A DNA stretch of 64,000 nt. Origin: Parapontixanthobacter sp963736595. Lineage in GTDB: Bacteria > Pseudomonadota > Alphaproteobacteria > Sphingomonadales > Sphingomonadaceae. Below the pieces are notes generated by a model, which did not search any database, was not told where the DNA came from, and worked only from the letters and a program-made list of their open reading frames with translations. This document shows positions 43,602 to 53,800 of the stretch, one piece after another. The stretch is taken from assembly GCA_963736595.1 (NCBI GenBank), contig CAVTPG010000001.1:62001-126000 (forward strand), read 5' to 3'. A program made the position numbers and the translations under genes. How positions within the stretch are numbered: position 1 is the stretch's first letter; each line of letters opens with the position of its first letter.

Positions 43602-46200
43602 GTGCCGAAATTTCTGCCGCAATCTTTGAAACAGCGGGCCGACGAGTTGCGGCCGTTCGTGATTGCGGTGCTGGTGGCGGTCATTTTTACGTATCTCAGC
43701 GGTACGGCTGTGTTTCGTATCGCCGATGGCTTGATGTTCGATGCTGCATCCACGCGCGCTGCTCCGCAAACCCCGAGAGTGCTACTAATCGAACAGGACG
43801 CAGCCTTTGAGAGCATGGGCGGTGCGAAATACGATCGCTTGGTCCAAAGCGCAGCGAGAGCCGGGATCACACGCATTGGATTTGCGCAGGCTCCGCGTGA
43901 CTGGGTGGGCAGCGACGACAACAAGCCCGCCATACCTGTTGTGGTCGGGATGCCAGCTCAGCGGAAACTAGGGGGCGATGTCTGGTCGCTCGATCCTGAA
44001 CTGCGCACTCGCCTACCCAAAGCGGTGCAGCCGGCAGCAAGTGTGATCGCAGCATCCGATTACGGCATCTATCGGCGTCAAATTACGGCTTTATCGACTG
44101 AGGATCGATTAATACCGACATTCGAAGCCGCGTTGTCTGGACGCGCCGTCGAAAGTCGATCATTTTTATGTCCAGATGTCCCGCGATCAAAGCATCCCGC
44201 GAGCGAACGCCTCACAGATGATTGCTGGAGATTTCAGACAAGGAAGTTTTGCAGGGATGGTGGCAGTCGTCGAACCCTCCAAGCAGCTACGGGAGCGCCG
44301 CTTTACCACGCCATTGACACCGCTAAGCCAAACCACCAGCGCCAGTGTATTTCGTGCCAATATGGTTCAGAACTTCCTTGATGGTAGGGCTGCACATAGT
44401 CTCGCGGCGTGGCAAAACTTCCTGCTTGTCATGGTTAGCGCCATGATCGCGGTGCTGGCTTTGCGATCGGTCGATGCCAAGCGGGTTGTGCTGTTCGTCA
44501 TAGGCATCGGTGCGATATTGGTCATGGGGGCCGGATGGCTCGCTCTGACCATTATCAGCGCAGTTTTGCCCGTCTCGGCAATGCTGGGCGCGCTTTTGGT
44601 ATCCGCCGCCACAATGGTTCTGTTGCGGGAGCATTCGCAGGATGACCGCCTGAAATCCGTCCTGGAGCGGGCAATCGGCTTCTCTTATTCGCGGTCGATA
44701 CTAAACGAGCAAGCGCACCTGTCGCATTTCGTAACTGCTGCCGCTCGCAATTTGGCAATTGATAACAGCGCCGTGTTTCAATTTCGCGGTGATGGAGAGC
44801 CGCTTTACAAAGAAAACTTCGGATTTACGCCGCATGAAATGCCGGATGAAAAAACCCTTCGATTACTTTCCAAGCGCACAAAACGAACCGGAACGGTGAT
44901 CGATGTCAGCAATAAGATCTCGTCAAGAACCGAAACGAGCCACTATATAACGCGGCTTGATAATGCCGATGTGCCAACGTTCTGGTTCTTTTCAGTCAAC
45001 GAAAGCGGAGATCCGGCGGCGCTTAAGCGCATCACCGATCAGGCGCAGGATATCGCCAAAACTTACGCGCGGTTTTATCGCTGGCGCGCTGATTTGTCCG
45101 CCAGCGACAGCCATGCGCGCCGGTTTCAGCCGATTGATCGGCAGATCGCCAGCGCCGCGTCGCTGATTTCCACGCAATCGGAGCAAATGCGCGAGGGGAT
45201 CGAACACCTTAATACTGCGGTTGCAATTTATCACGTGGGCGGCTTTCCGGTTCATGCCAATGCGGCGATGCAAAATCTGTATGGCGATGCGGAATTGAAC
45301 CTTGCGCGGGCGTCGCTGAGCGAGGCCTTGCTTACGCTGACCACATTGGAAGAAGAAGCCGTGCAGCTCCTGATCCATGACTTAATCGTTTCCGGCAGAG
45401 AAGTGCGCGTACCTGCCCGAGAATTTACTGCCAAACAGCGCATTTTGCGCATCGCAACACATCGCGATGAGACGCCTGACAAGGGTTGGCTGAACCTCAT
45501 TATACTGGAAGCGCTCGACATTTCAGAGTTAAATAAGCTGGCCAATTTGCGCCATGCGGTCGGAAATTTCGTCGATAAGCAGCTTCGCAATGATTTGGAG
45601 GCGCTGGAATTCGGGGCCGATGTCGCCTTGTCGCACGCGGCAGAGATGCCTGGCCTAACCAAAGTGTTGAACCGGATACGCGACGTTTCGCAGCGGGCGA
45701 CCGGACGCCTGGATCAGGTTGCAAGTCTGCTTGACGATGCCAGCGGCACGAATCTTGAAGTTTGCTATCCAATTGACGCGCGTAAGGTGGTCGAGGATGC
45801 GTTTGAGCGCGTGCGGAATAAGGCAGAGGATTTCGAAGTCGATGTGGCGCTCGACCTGCCGGGAATCAGCGGCTTTACGATGGCCGAACCGCAGGTTTTG
45901 CTCGAAACGATAGAAGCCATGATGAACGTCGTTATTGCGGACACGCCACATGGTGGGTCGATGCGAGTATCATTGCATGAAGAGCGCGACAGTTCGCGGC
46001 TCGAAGTAACGGGCGGCATCGGCATTCCGTTCGAGCGGCTGATTGCGGCTTTCGATGCCGGGCAAAGTGAAGTTCCGGACGAGTTTCACGCCATTTCCAT
46101 CGGTATCGCCAACGCGATCACATGGAAGGGGCAAGTCAGTTATTGGAGTTCCGTCGGCAAGGGCTATCGGTTCGTTATAAAATTGCGGCGGGTTGGATGA
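43602..46200 (+). pseudogene. CHASE2-domain sensor with degenerate kinase core, frameshifted near 44157
   Basis: About 865 codons once joined. GTG 43602 (GAGGA 11 bp upstream) opens a TM helix (FVIAVLVAVIFTYLSG), then a CHASE2-like outer domain (LLIEQDAAFESMGGAKYDRL). Near 44157 the frame slips one base (AGTCGATCAT; dropping one base gives Asp-His-Phe-Tyr-Val). Three TM helices follow, then a PAS-like region (YHVGGFPVHANAAMQNLYG) and a GHKL-type end. The usual phosphoacceptor His is replaced (FVDKQLRNDL), the N-box Asn is Val (VVIADTPHGG) and the G1 Asp is Thr (VTGGIGIP), so it probably cannot phosphorylate. It overlaps the CheY-like gene by four bases. Confidence 0.78.
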
Positions 46201-46583
46201 TGGCGGCGCGAATACTGATTGTGGACGACGACGATCTGCTGTGCGAGATGTTGCAGGCGATGCTGGAAATGCACGGCTATGCCGTTGCAATTGCTGCCGA
46301 TGGCGAGGCAGGCCTGAAATTGCTGGCTGAACAAGCGATCGATCTGGTCATTCTGGATCTCGTCATGCCCCGCATGGATGGATTGCGTTTTTTGCGGGAG
46401 CTGCCCGACAGGATTGCCAATCCGCCGCCGATATTGATGGCTTCAGCTTCGGCAACCCCACAAATGCAGGCGCTTCACACCAATTCGGGAGTGGCCGGAA
46501 TCATCCGCAAGCCGGTGAAGTCGCAGATTTTGCTGGAAACCATCGAAACGGTGCTAGCCAAGCGGAATTCAATCGGCGCATAA
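46197..46583 (+). CDS. Single-domain response regulator, CheY-like
   Basis: 128 residues. Acidic pocket DDDD (10-13), phosphoacceptor Asp54 in VILDLVMPRMDG, switch Ser/Thr in MASASATP and Lys in IIRKPVKS. No output domain is present. The start ATG overlaps the CHASE2 gene stop (ATGATG), so the two are made together. The kinase partner must be elsewhere if the upstream sensor is inactive. The PgsC-like gene begins 13 bp after the stop. Confidence 0.9.
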   Translation: MMAARILIVDDDDLLCEMLQAMLEMHGYAVAIAADGEAGLKLLAEQAIDLVILDLVMPRMDGLRFLRELPDRIANPPPILMASASATPQMQALHTNSGVAGIIRKPVKSQILLETIETVLAKRNSIGA

Positions 46584-46596
46584 AGCACGCGCCACT

Positions 46597-49176
46597 ATGA
46601 CTATTCCATTATTTCCCGAAGGCGGCCTTGCCAGCTCGGTCATCACGACCGTGTGGGTTGGCGTGTTCGTGCTGTGCTTCTTCAATTTGCGTTTCGGATG
46701 GGTTTTATCAGGGCTGGTCGTGCCGGGATACCTCGTGCCGCTGCTGATCATAAAGCCGCTGGCAGCGGGAATTATCGTCGTCGAAGCGGTGCTGACTTTC
46801 CTGCTCGTCTGGGTGTTTTCGGAAAAGATCGGCAAGGGCCGCTGGCCCGCTTTATTCGGGCGCGACCGGTTTATGGGGCTGATTTTGGCTAGCATCGCGG
46901 TGCGGTTGACGCTGGACGGGTTCGCCTTGCCGGTGCTGGCTGACTGGCTGGCCGAAAACTGGAATCAGGAGCTTGACTGGCGCAGCGATTTGCAAAGTTT
47001 TGGACTGGTGATTGTGTCGCTGCTGGCCAACCAGTTTTGGAAGCCGGGGCTTACGCGCGGATTGTTCGCGATGATTGTCACGGTCGGGCTGACACTGTTA
47101 ATCGTGCGGTACGGATTGATGGAATTCACCAATTTCAGGATCAGCGGCGTGTCCTACTTGTATGAGGGGCTGGCCAGTTCGATCCTCGCCAGCCCCAAAG
47201 CCTATATGATTTTGGTGCTGACTGCGATGTATGCCAGTCATATGAATGTTAAATACGGGTGGGATTTTTCGGGCATCCTGATCCCGGCTTTGATCGCGCT
47301 GCAATGGTATCAGCCGACCAAAATCCTGACATCTTTTATCGAAGCCGGCATCATCTATTTGATTGCGATTGCCGTCCTGAAACTGCCGATTTTCGCCAAT
47401 AGGACGATGGAGGGAGGCCGCAAACTGCTGCTCTTTTTCAACATCAGTTTTGCTTACAAGCTGATCCTAGGGCATCTGCTGGTTCTGTTTGCGGTCGAGG
47501 TGAAAACAACGGACCTGTATGGGTTCGGATATTTGCTGGCGACGCTGATTGCAATCAAGGCGCATGATAAGCAGATATTCCCGCGCTTGATGCGAACGAC
47601 ATTGCAGGTTTCACTGGTGGGAGCAGTCGCGGGAAACCTTTTTGGTTTGTTTTTATCAACCGTTCTGCCAGTTGCAGGGGCCAATCTGGCAAATGCGCGC
47701 ATCACGGAAACCCCTTCCAGCGTGAGTGCCGAAAAGCAGTTGGCAGCTTCTGCGATCGGCAATGCCTATCTACAGCGGTGGCAGGGTGGAGCCGCGCCTA
47801 TCAGCCGTCAGTCAGCCGATACGTTAACCGATCTGGTGCGATTACTGGAAGCTGGGTTGCCGCCAGTCGAGGCTAATGCGCGGGCCAGCGCAAGCGGATG
47901 GCAAGTCGTGACGTTACCGGGAAATGTCATTGCGATCATGCGTTCGGATGGGTTGGGCGGCGACTTACTGCTGCATTATCCATCGAGCCGTGGAGCGATC
48001 GCAATCAACGCACCACGTCCGGCAAGCGCGCCTGGAACCGCGATGGCGGCCTTTGCTTTGCGCGTAAATCAGGATGCCCGTTGGCTGGTTTTAAGCGCGC
48101 CCATTCAACCCGAAGCGATCGGTCAACCCTCGGTACTGGCAGCATTCCGTTCAGGCAGCAGCTTGCCGGAATTGGATATCATAGCCGCGACGAACAGTAA
48201 CTTTGCGATAGCGCAGCCCATAGTCGAGGTTGCTGGGCGGTCTGCAGCGGACATCGATATTCAAGCGCTGCGTGCGGCGATCCCGTCGCTTCAAGTGCGT
48301 TTCTCGCCTAGCGACACGACCGAAAATACGCGCGGCGATGGCGCTGTTATTCGCTTGCCCAAAGCCGATATTGCGCGATTGGCATCCAGTCTGTCGCCCA
48401 CTAGTCCGCAAAGCGCAGGCCGCTGTACCGTCAGTGCCCTCGCACCGGGCGCACAGCCGATTAAGGACATGGCCGATCTGGCATTCCTTCGCGGAGAAGT
48501 GGCCGAGCCGGTCTTGTCCGCCATATCAGGCGAGCCGATTCCGGAGACATCGCGGATTGCGGCGCAATGGTTGGGGCTTGGCCTGAATGACTGTATCGAT
48601 GATGATGGAGCGCCGCTGTGGCATCTGGCCTCGGATTTGCGGAGCGCCGGGCATTATTTCTTCGCACCCGGCCTTGCAACCGGGCGGATCGTCCACGGCT
48701 TTGCCGACGCGCAGACCGAAGGCGATGATGCCTCGCAATTCGACCGGAATGCCGTCCGCACAGCACGCGATTTCCGGCGAAACTGGGGTGCCGGGATCGC
48801 AATGATCGCGCCAACCCAACAGGATTACGGCGGCTCGCAAATGACGGCATTCGGCGTCATCAATCAAAGCGCCATTCGCGCGCTTGGCAATCGCCCCGGT
48901 GCAATCGTCCAGCTTCGGACCCCGCCAAGCGCCGCCGATCTGAAGATTGCGCAAGGCTCTGCTTATGTCCTGTCCGGGCGGATCCAGCGGAGCGATACTC
49001 TTGCCGACGAGGTCGAAGCGGCTTTGCGGAGCGGGGGCTACGATGTGTCGCGAATTGCGCGGCAGCAAGGGACCGCCGGGATCGAAGCGCCGCCGGAAAA
49101 TTCGCTGCGCTATGTGTCGCAATCACGCAACAAACGCTATGCCGTTGTCCTGATCCCCGCAGAGCAAGCGCCATGA
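46597..49176 (+). CDS. Double PgsC/CapC-like membrane protein with large soluble domain
   Basis: 859 residues. Residues 24-195 resemble poly-gamma-glutamate synthase PgsC: GLVVPGYL (39-46), GRDRFMGLILASIAVRL (88 on), and LVIVSLLANQF with about six helices. Residues 205-365 look like a second copy (FSGILIPALIALQW, GGRKLLLFFNISFAYKLILG, GYLLATLIAIKAH). Residues 366-859 form a soluble domain of unknown fold with no match I recognise. Bacillus PgsC is only about 150 residues. It likely forms the polymer export or synthase membrane complex with the PgsB-like protein. It overlaps the next gene by four bases. Confidence 0.85.
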   Translation: MTIPLFPEGGLASSVITTVWVGVFVLCFFNLRFGWVLSGLVVPGYLVPLLIIKPLAAGIIVVEAVLTFLLVWVFSEKIGKGRWPALFGRDRFMGLILASIAVRLTLDGFALPVLADWLAENWNQELDWRSDLQSFGLVIVSLLANQFWKPGLTRGLFAMIVTVGLTLLIVRYGLMEFTNFRISGVSYLYEGLASSILASPKAYMILVLTAMYASHMNVKYGWDFSGILIPALIALQWYQPTKILTSFIEAGIIYLIAIAVLKLPIFANRTMEGGRKLLLFFNISFAYKLILGHLLVLFAVEVKTTDLYGFGYLLATLIAIKAHDKQIFPRLMRTTLQVSLVGAVAGNLFGLFLSTVLPVAGANLANARITETPSSVSAEKQLAASAIGNAYLQRWQGGAAPISRQSADTLTDLVRLLEAGLPPVEANARASASGWQVVTLPGNVIAIMRSDGLGGDLLLHYPSSRGAIAINAPRPASAPGTAMAAFALRVNQDARWLVLSAPIQPEAIGQPSVLAAFRSGSSLPELDIIAATNSNFAIAQPIVEVAGRSAADIDIQALRAAIPSLQVRFSPSDTTENTRGDGAVIRLPKADIARLASSLSPTSPQSAGRCTVSALAPGAQPIKDMADLAFLRGEVAEPVLSAISGEPIPETSRIAAQWLGLGLNDCIDDDGAPLWHLASDLRSAGHYFFAPGLATGRIVHGFADAQTEGDDASQFDRNAVRTARDFRRNWGAGIAMIAPTQQDYGGSQMTAFGVINQSAIRALGNRPGAIVQLRTPPSAADLKIAQGSAYVLSGRIQRSDTLADEVEAALRSGGYDVSRIARQQGTAGIEAPPENSLRYVSQSRNKRYAVVLIPAEQAP

Positions 49177-49976
49177 GCCTGACCGCAATCCTGCGCCTGC
49201 TCGCCGTGGGGGCAATCATTCTGGCTGTGGGTGTTGGAAGCTGGATGACGTCGCCACGCATCGCGGAACTGCTGGGCGCTTCGGAAGAAGGCGCACGCGA
49301 CCGGGTGGCTTTAAGCGACCGCACCCTGGTATATCGGTTGAAAGATGCCCGCACCACGCGCTTCGTTTTCTCGCAGCCCAGCACCATTGCACGGGTTTTA
49401 TCGACGCCCGCGATTGCCGAGGCCGTCTGGGATGACGGCACACGCTGGAGCTATGGCTACCGCGTCACCTTGCGCGACAGCGGCGATAATATGGTCGCGT
49501 CCCACGATATTTATTCCAGCGCCGCCAATCCGGCAAACCTAGAAGAACCGCTGAATATCGTTCGGTTCACACGCGGCGGAACGGGCGGCATCGGCACGCA
49601 GGATCAGGCCGTAATTGCCTCGGACACACCATTTGTTGCGATGGATATTGGCCCATTGCCCTCAGATAAAGGCGTCGACGCAGTGTATGTCCGCGCTTAC
49701 GAACGTCGCCCATTTCTAGGCGGTGCGGCGGCGCTGGCGGCCTATCGCAGACGCAGCGATGACGAACGCGAAGTGCTGACCCGCGCAAATGCCTTCCCCG
49801 AGCGCTTTATCAGCAATGCGGAACGACAAAACAGCGTCATCAACCAGTGGCGACCGCTTGGCCCGTCCGGTATATCGGGCCGCGACTATGACGTGCTGGT
49901 CATGTATAAAGGCACGCTCGACAGCGAGGCGGAAGACGGCGACGATGGAGATGGCGACGATGGAGAGGGTGGCTGA
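49173..49976 (+). CDS. Membrane-anchored protein of the PgsBC-like operon, unknown
   Basis: 267 residues. A TM helix at residues 7-25 (LLAVGAIILAVGVGSW) anchors a soluble, probably periplasmic domain with much beta character (DRTLVYRLKDARTTRFVF, WSYGYRVTLRD, VDAVYVRAYERRPF). The tail is acidic and repeated (EDGDDGDGDDGEGG). No catalytic motif or known family. Start and stop overlap the neighbours by four and one bases, so it is fixed in the operon. It may be a structural partner like CapA-type subunits, but it is not similar to them. Confidence 0.8.
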   Translation: MSLTAILRLLAVGAIILAVGVGSWMTSPRIAELLGASEEGARDRVALSDRTLVYRLKDARTTRFVFSQPSTIARVLSTPAIAEAVWDDGTRWSYGYRVTLRDSGDNMVASHDIYSSAANPANLEEPLNIVRFTRGGTGGIGTQDQAVIASDTPFVAMDIGPLPSDKGVDAVYVRAYERRPFLGGAAALAAYRRRSDDEREVLTRANAFPERFISNAERQNSVINQWRPLGPSGISGRDYDVLVMYKGTLDSEAEDGDDGDGDDGEGG

Positions 49977-50836
49977 TGGCGCGGCGCAAATGGCTGCTCC
50001 TTTTGGGGATCGTGATTGTGGCGTTTAGTGCAGCCATGCTGGCAGGCCTGTTCCCGCCGCTGCGTTCCAGCAACGGGTTCGAGCGACCGGGCGCAGTGGA
50101 CTTGTCGCGCGCAGAGGCGATGTTTGCCGCTGGGCTTGGCGCTCCCAAATCAAGCGAATGGCGTGAGGCGGCGAGCGATCTTGGCTGGCAAGCACGCGAT
50201 GCAGAAGGATTTGCGCAACTCGTCGAACCATCTGGGAATTGCCAGGGGCGCGGCGTGTACCTCATCGGTTTGTCGCCTGATGCTGCGCCAACCGCCATGA
50301 CTGCCCCCCATCGCGGGGCCGACAAGCATACTGGAACACTGGCGGCCATGTTCGCAGAGGAAGGCAAGTTGGCTGCTGCAGCGTGGAATTCCGCGCCTCG
50401 CCGAAAATCCGCAGAGTGCGATGCTTTTGGCGATCTGGCAAAGGCGGAGGAGCATTTTTTCACGGCCTTTGCCCTAAGTTTTGCGCAAGCCTACCCGCAA
50501 GGCCGCGTCGTGCAATTGCACGGTTTCGATCGCGACAATCGCCAAAGTCTTGCGGGAAGCGAGGCCGACATCATTATCAGTGACGGGACCGATCAGCCGG
50601 GCGACCGCTTGCTGGCCTTGTCGGAATGCCTGACGATCTCGCTGCAGGCGTGGAACGTGCGCGTTTATCCGCTCGATGCGCCGGAACTGGGCGCGCTTAA
50701 AAATGCACAAGGCGCCGCGTTGCGAGAGCAGGGTTTTGAGGGATTTACCCATATTGAAATGAGTTTGAACTTGCGTCTCGCCTTACGCAAAGACACGGGA
50801 TTACGCGCACAATTCCTCAACTGTTTCAAAGCATGA
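49976..50836 (+). CDS. Membrane-anchored protein resembling zinc-dependent PGA hydrolases
   Basis: 286 residues. TM helix 6-25 (WLLLLGIVIVAFSAAMLAG), then a soluble domain. Features that recall phage poly-gamma-glutamate hydrolase (PghP, metallocarboxypeptidase-like) are PHRGADKHTGTLAAMF, VVQLHGFDRD and FTHIEMSLNLRLALRKD, where H, H and E could be zinc and catalytic residues. The similarity is by eye. A releasing or trimming enzyme for a glutamate polymer would suit the operon; it overlaps the flanking genes by one and four bases. Confidence 0.6.
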   Translation: MARRKWLLLLGIVIVAFSAAMLAGLFPPLRSSNGFERPGAVDLSRAEAMFAAGLGAPKSSEWREAASDLGWQARDAEGFAQLVEPSGNCQGRGVYLIGLSPDAAPTAMTAPHRGADKHTGTLAAMFAEEGKLAAAAWNSAPRRKSAECDAFGDLAKAEEHFFTAFALSFAQAYPQGRVVQLHGFDRDNRQSLAGSEADIIISDGTDQPGDRLLALSECLTISLQAWNVRVYPLDAPELGALKNAQGAALREQGFEGFTHIEMSLNLRLALRKDTGLRAQFLNCFKA

Positions 50837-53800
50837 GCAATCAGGCCATGCTGCTGGCCACGCCGTGCCGTATCAATGCGGCGCTGGAAGTCGGCTTGCC
50901 TGAAATGCTGTGCGGCACTTACGCCGATATTCACGAATCGATTGCGCATTTTGCCGCGCAGACGGGCGATCACGACGCGGTCGGAAATTTCACCGATCAT
51001 GCCAAGACGCTGATTGCTTTCGTTAAGCACCGCTTAGGTCATATCGGTGATCTGCATGATGCCGCCGCGCTGTTCAATGCGCGCTTTGCCAATGCTCTGG
51101 ACCGCGCAGCAGAGCGGGCCGCAATTATGGATTTCGCCGAACGGCTGGGCGCTGACGCTGCGCAACTTGAGCGCGACAGGAAGGCATTCGACAGGTTCTT
51201 CGACGGCGATGCCGTGAGCGAACGATATCGGCGGCGCGTCGGAGAAGCCGAGCGCGAATTGGCTCACACAGTGGAGCGGCTGGGCCTGGTCGCCGGTGAG
51301 GCGTTGCGTGTCGGTGAAATGGCCGGTGATGACGAGTTGTTGAGCAAAGCAATTGCCGGCGTGCTGACGGATGCGCGAAGTTATCGCGGGGATGCGCGCG
51401 TCAAACAAGCGGGGTTCCGCGCGTTGCACCATATTGGCACAGGCGCGCTCGAACCGCTAACCGGCTTTTGGATCGACATTGCCATTCGCGACACTCGGCG
51501 GCTGGCGCTGGACACGAGCGAAGACACCTGGGCGCAATGCGATGCGTTTGCCACCTTGCTCACGATGGCGCCCGGCTCGCTCGAACCCGTGTTGGAGCGG
51601 CGATTAGGCAAGTCCAGTCTGGAAGGCCCTCCCTTGCGGCAGGAGAACCGGATGTTCGTGCGGCGCTATCTGGCCGATCTGCTGTGCGAGGCCGTGCCGG
51701 ATCACCCGAAGCTGTCGAAATATCTCAGCCGGATCGCCAATGATCGCAACGGCGCGGTTCGGCAGGCGCTGGCCAAGGCGCTGGTCAAATTGCCGCGTGA
51801 CGAGGCAAAACCGCTCGTGTCGCGATTGCGAATCGATCAGGATCCGCAAGTCCGCGCGATGCTGTTCGCGCAGCCGCAAGCGATGGCGCAAACGATCGGC
51901 GGCGCCATGTATCGCTCGCATATCATCCGGGTTCTGTCGCGCGATGAGGACACTCATGTTTTGCGGATGGCGATGGATGCGGCGGTTAAGCTGGTCGCGT
52001 GGCAAGGTGGGCATGAGCCAGCCCAACAGGCCGAAAGTGTTACGCAATTGCGACAGGCGCTTAGTGTGTTGCGGGCGCGCAGCACGGCGGCCAATAGGCG
52101 GCGCTGGGCAGGCGAAGCGATGGAGCGGATCTGGCTTTATTCAGACGCCGATGCGCTGGATATGGCGGAATATATCCGTTTTCAAATGGCAGCCACTGCC
52201 GAGGGGCAGCGTCGCAAATTGCCCGAGCTAGCCGATGTGGCCAAATCTGATCCGCATTTCATCGGACGCATTATGGCCGTTCTGGCGCAGGATGGGTTTG
52301 GGCTGGAGTTAATTGCCGGATCGGTGCCGCGAATGCAAAAAGGGGAGCGATTTGCACGTCGGTTGTGGCGCATTCTGTTCGAGTTGCGCGTCTCCTCGAC
52401 CGACAAACGACAGGCCTTCCTGCACACGATCGGGCGCAGCTTGCCCGGAACGATCTCTGCCCCGGCCGCGCATATGGCCGAACTGGCTCCGACCAAGGTT
52501 CCGGGTGAGCCGCTGCATTTTGCCGATGAGGGCGGGTGGCGCAATTATCTGCCGCTGGTCGATCATGCGCTGGCAGCGATCGATCGAGGCAAGACAACGC
52601 GCATTTTCACCAGTGAAGGCGTGACGTCGCTGACCGCTCCATCAGGCGTGCTCGCGCGCATTACCGCCTATTGGCAGGTCAGTCGCAACTTCGCTCGGCT
52701 TGCGGCATTGCGCAATCAGGGCGGCAGTTCAGACTATGTCGACGCGTTGCGCCAATATGGCCTGTCGGTCGAATTCCAGGCGCACGACGCATATGAAGCG
52801 CCGCTTTTAACACCGCAAAAGCAAACTGCGCTTAAGTTCGATCAGCCACAAACCGCCAGCGATCCCGAAGTGGTCAGATTATTCGATCTTGGCGGCGTGC
52901 TAATCGCCGTGCCGGTGCTGCTAAAAAGCGCAGCAGCATACTTTGCCACGGTTTTTGCCAACACGCTGGGCCAGCTTGCTTTGTTTCTGCTGCTTGCAGG
53001 AGGATGGTTCGTCGGACGCCACCTGTATCTTGGCTACAAGGCGCGCCGCTATCGCAATGCAATCCCTCTGTCGCTGGGTGGCTGGGGAACGCGCGGTAAA
53101 TCCGGGACCGAGCGGCTGAAGGCGGGGTTGATCAATGCTTTGGGCCACCCGCTGGTGTCGAAAACGACAGGTTGCGAAGCGATGTTCCTGCGCGGCGAGC
53201 CATTTGGCGGCCTCACCGAAATGTTTCTGTTTCGCCCGTATGACAAGGCGACGATCTGGGAGCAGTTTAATCTGATCCGCATTTCCGTCGGGCTAAAGGC
53301 GCGCGTATTTTTGTGGGAATGCATGGGCCTTAACCCGTCCTATGTGCGGGTGCTGCAACGCGACTGGATGCGCGATAATATCGGTACCATTACAAATACT
53401 TACCCTGACCATGAAGACGTGCAGGGTCCGGCAGGGCGCAACATCCCTGAAGTAATGCGCGAGTTCATTCCGGAAAACTCCGTGCTGCTGACAACCGAAG
53501 AAGAGATGCTGCCGATCCTGCGCGAAGGCGCGGCGCAGGCCAATACGCGAATGCGCGCGATCGATTGGCGCGAGGCGGGTCTGGTGCATGAAAATCTACT
53601 CGCGCGGTTTCCCTATGCCGAGCATCCCTATAATATCGCGCTGGTGGCGGCGATGGGGGATGAGCTGGGTCTGGGCGAGGATTTCTGCATCAGAGAAATG
53701 TCCGATCGCGTGGTGGCAGATTTGGGCGTGCTAAAAATCTATCCGCAAGCCAATGTCGATGGGCGCATTCTGGAATTCGTGATGGGGATGAGCGCGAATG

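Noticed and set aside
45233..45242. TCACGTGGGC as a fourth parS
   Set aside because: Only the CACGTG core matches; the flanks needed for ParB binding are missing and it lies inside the CHASE2 gene.
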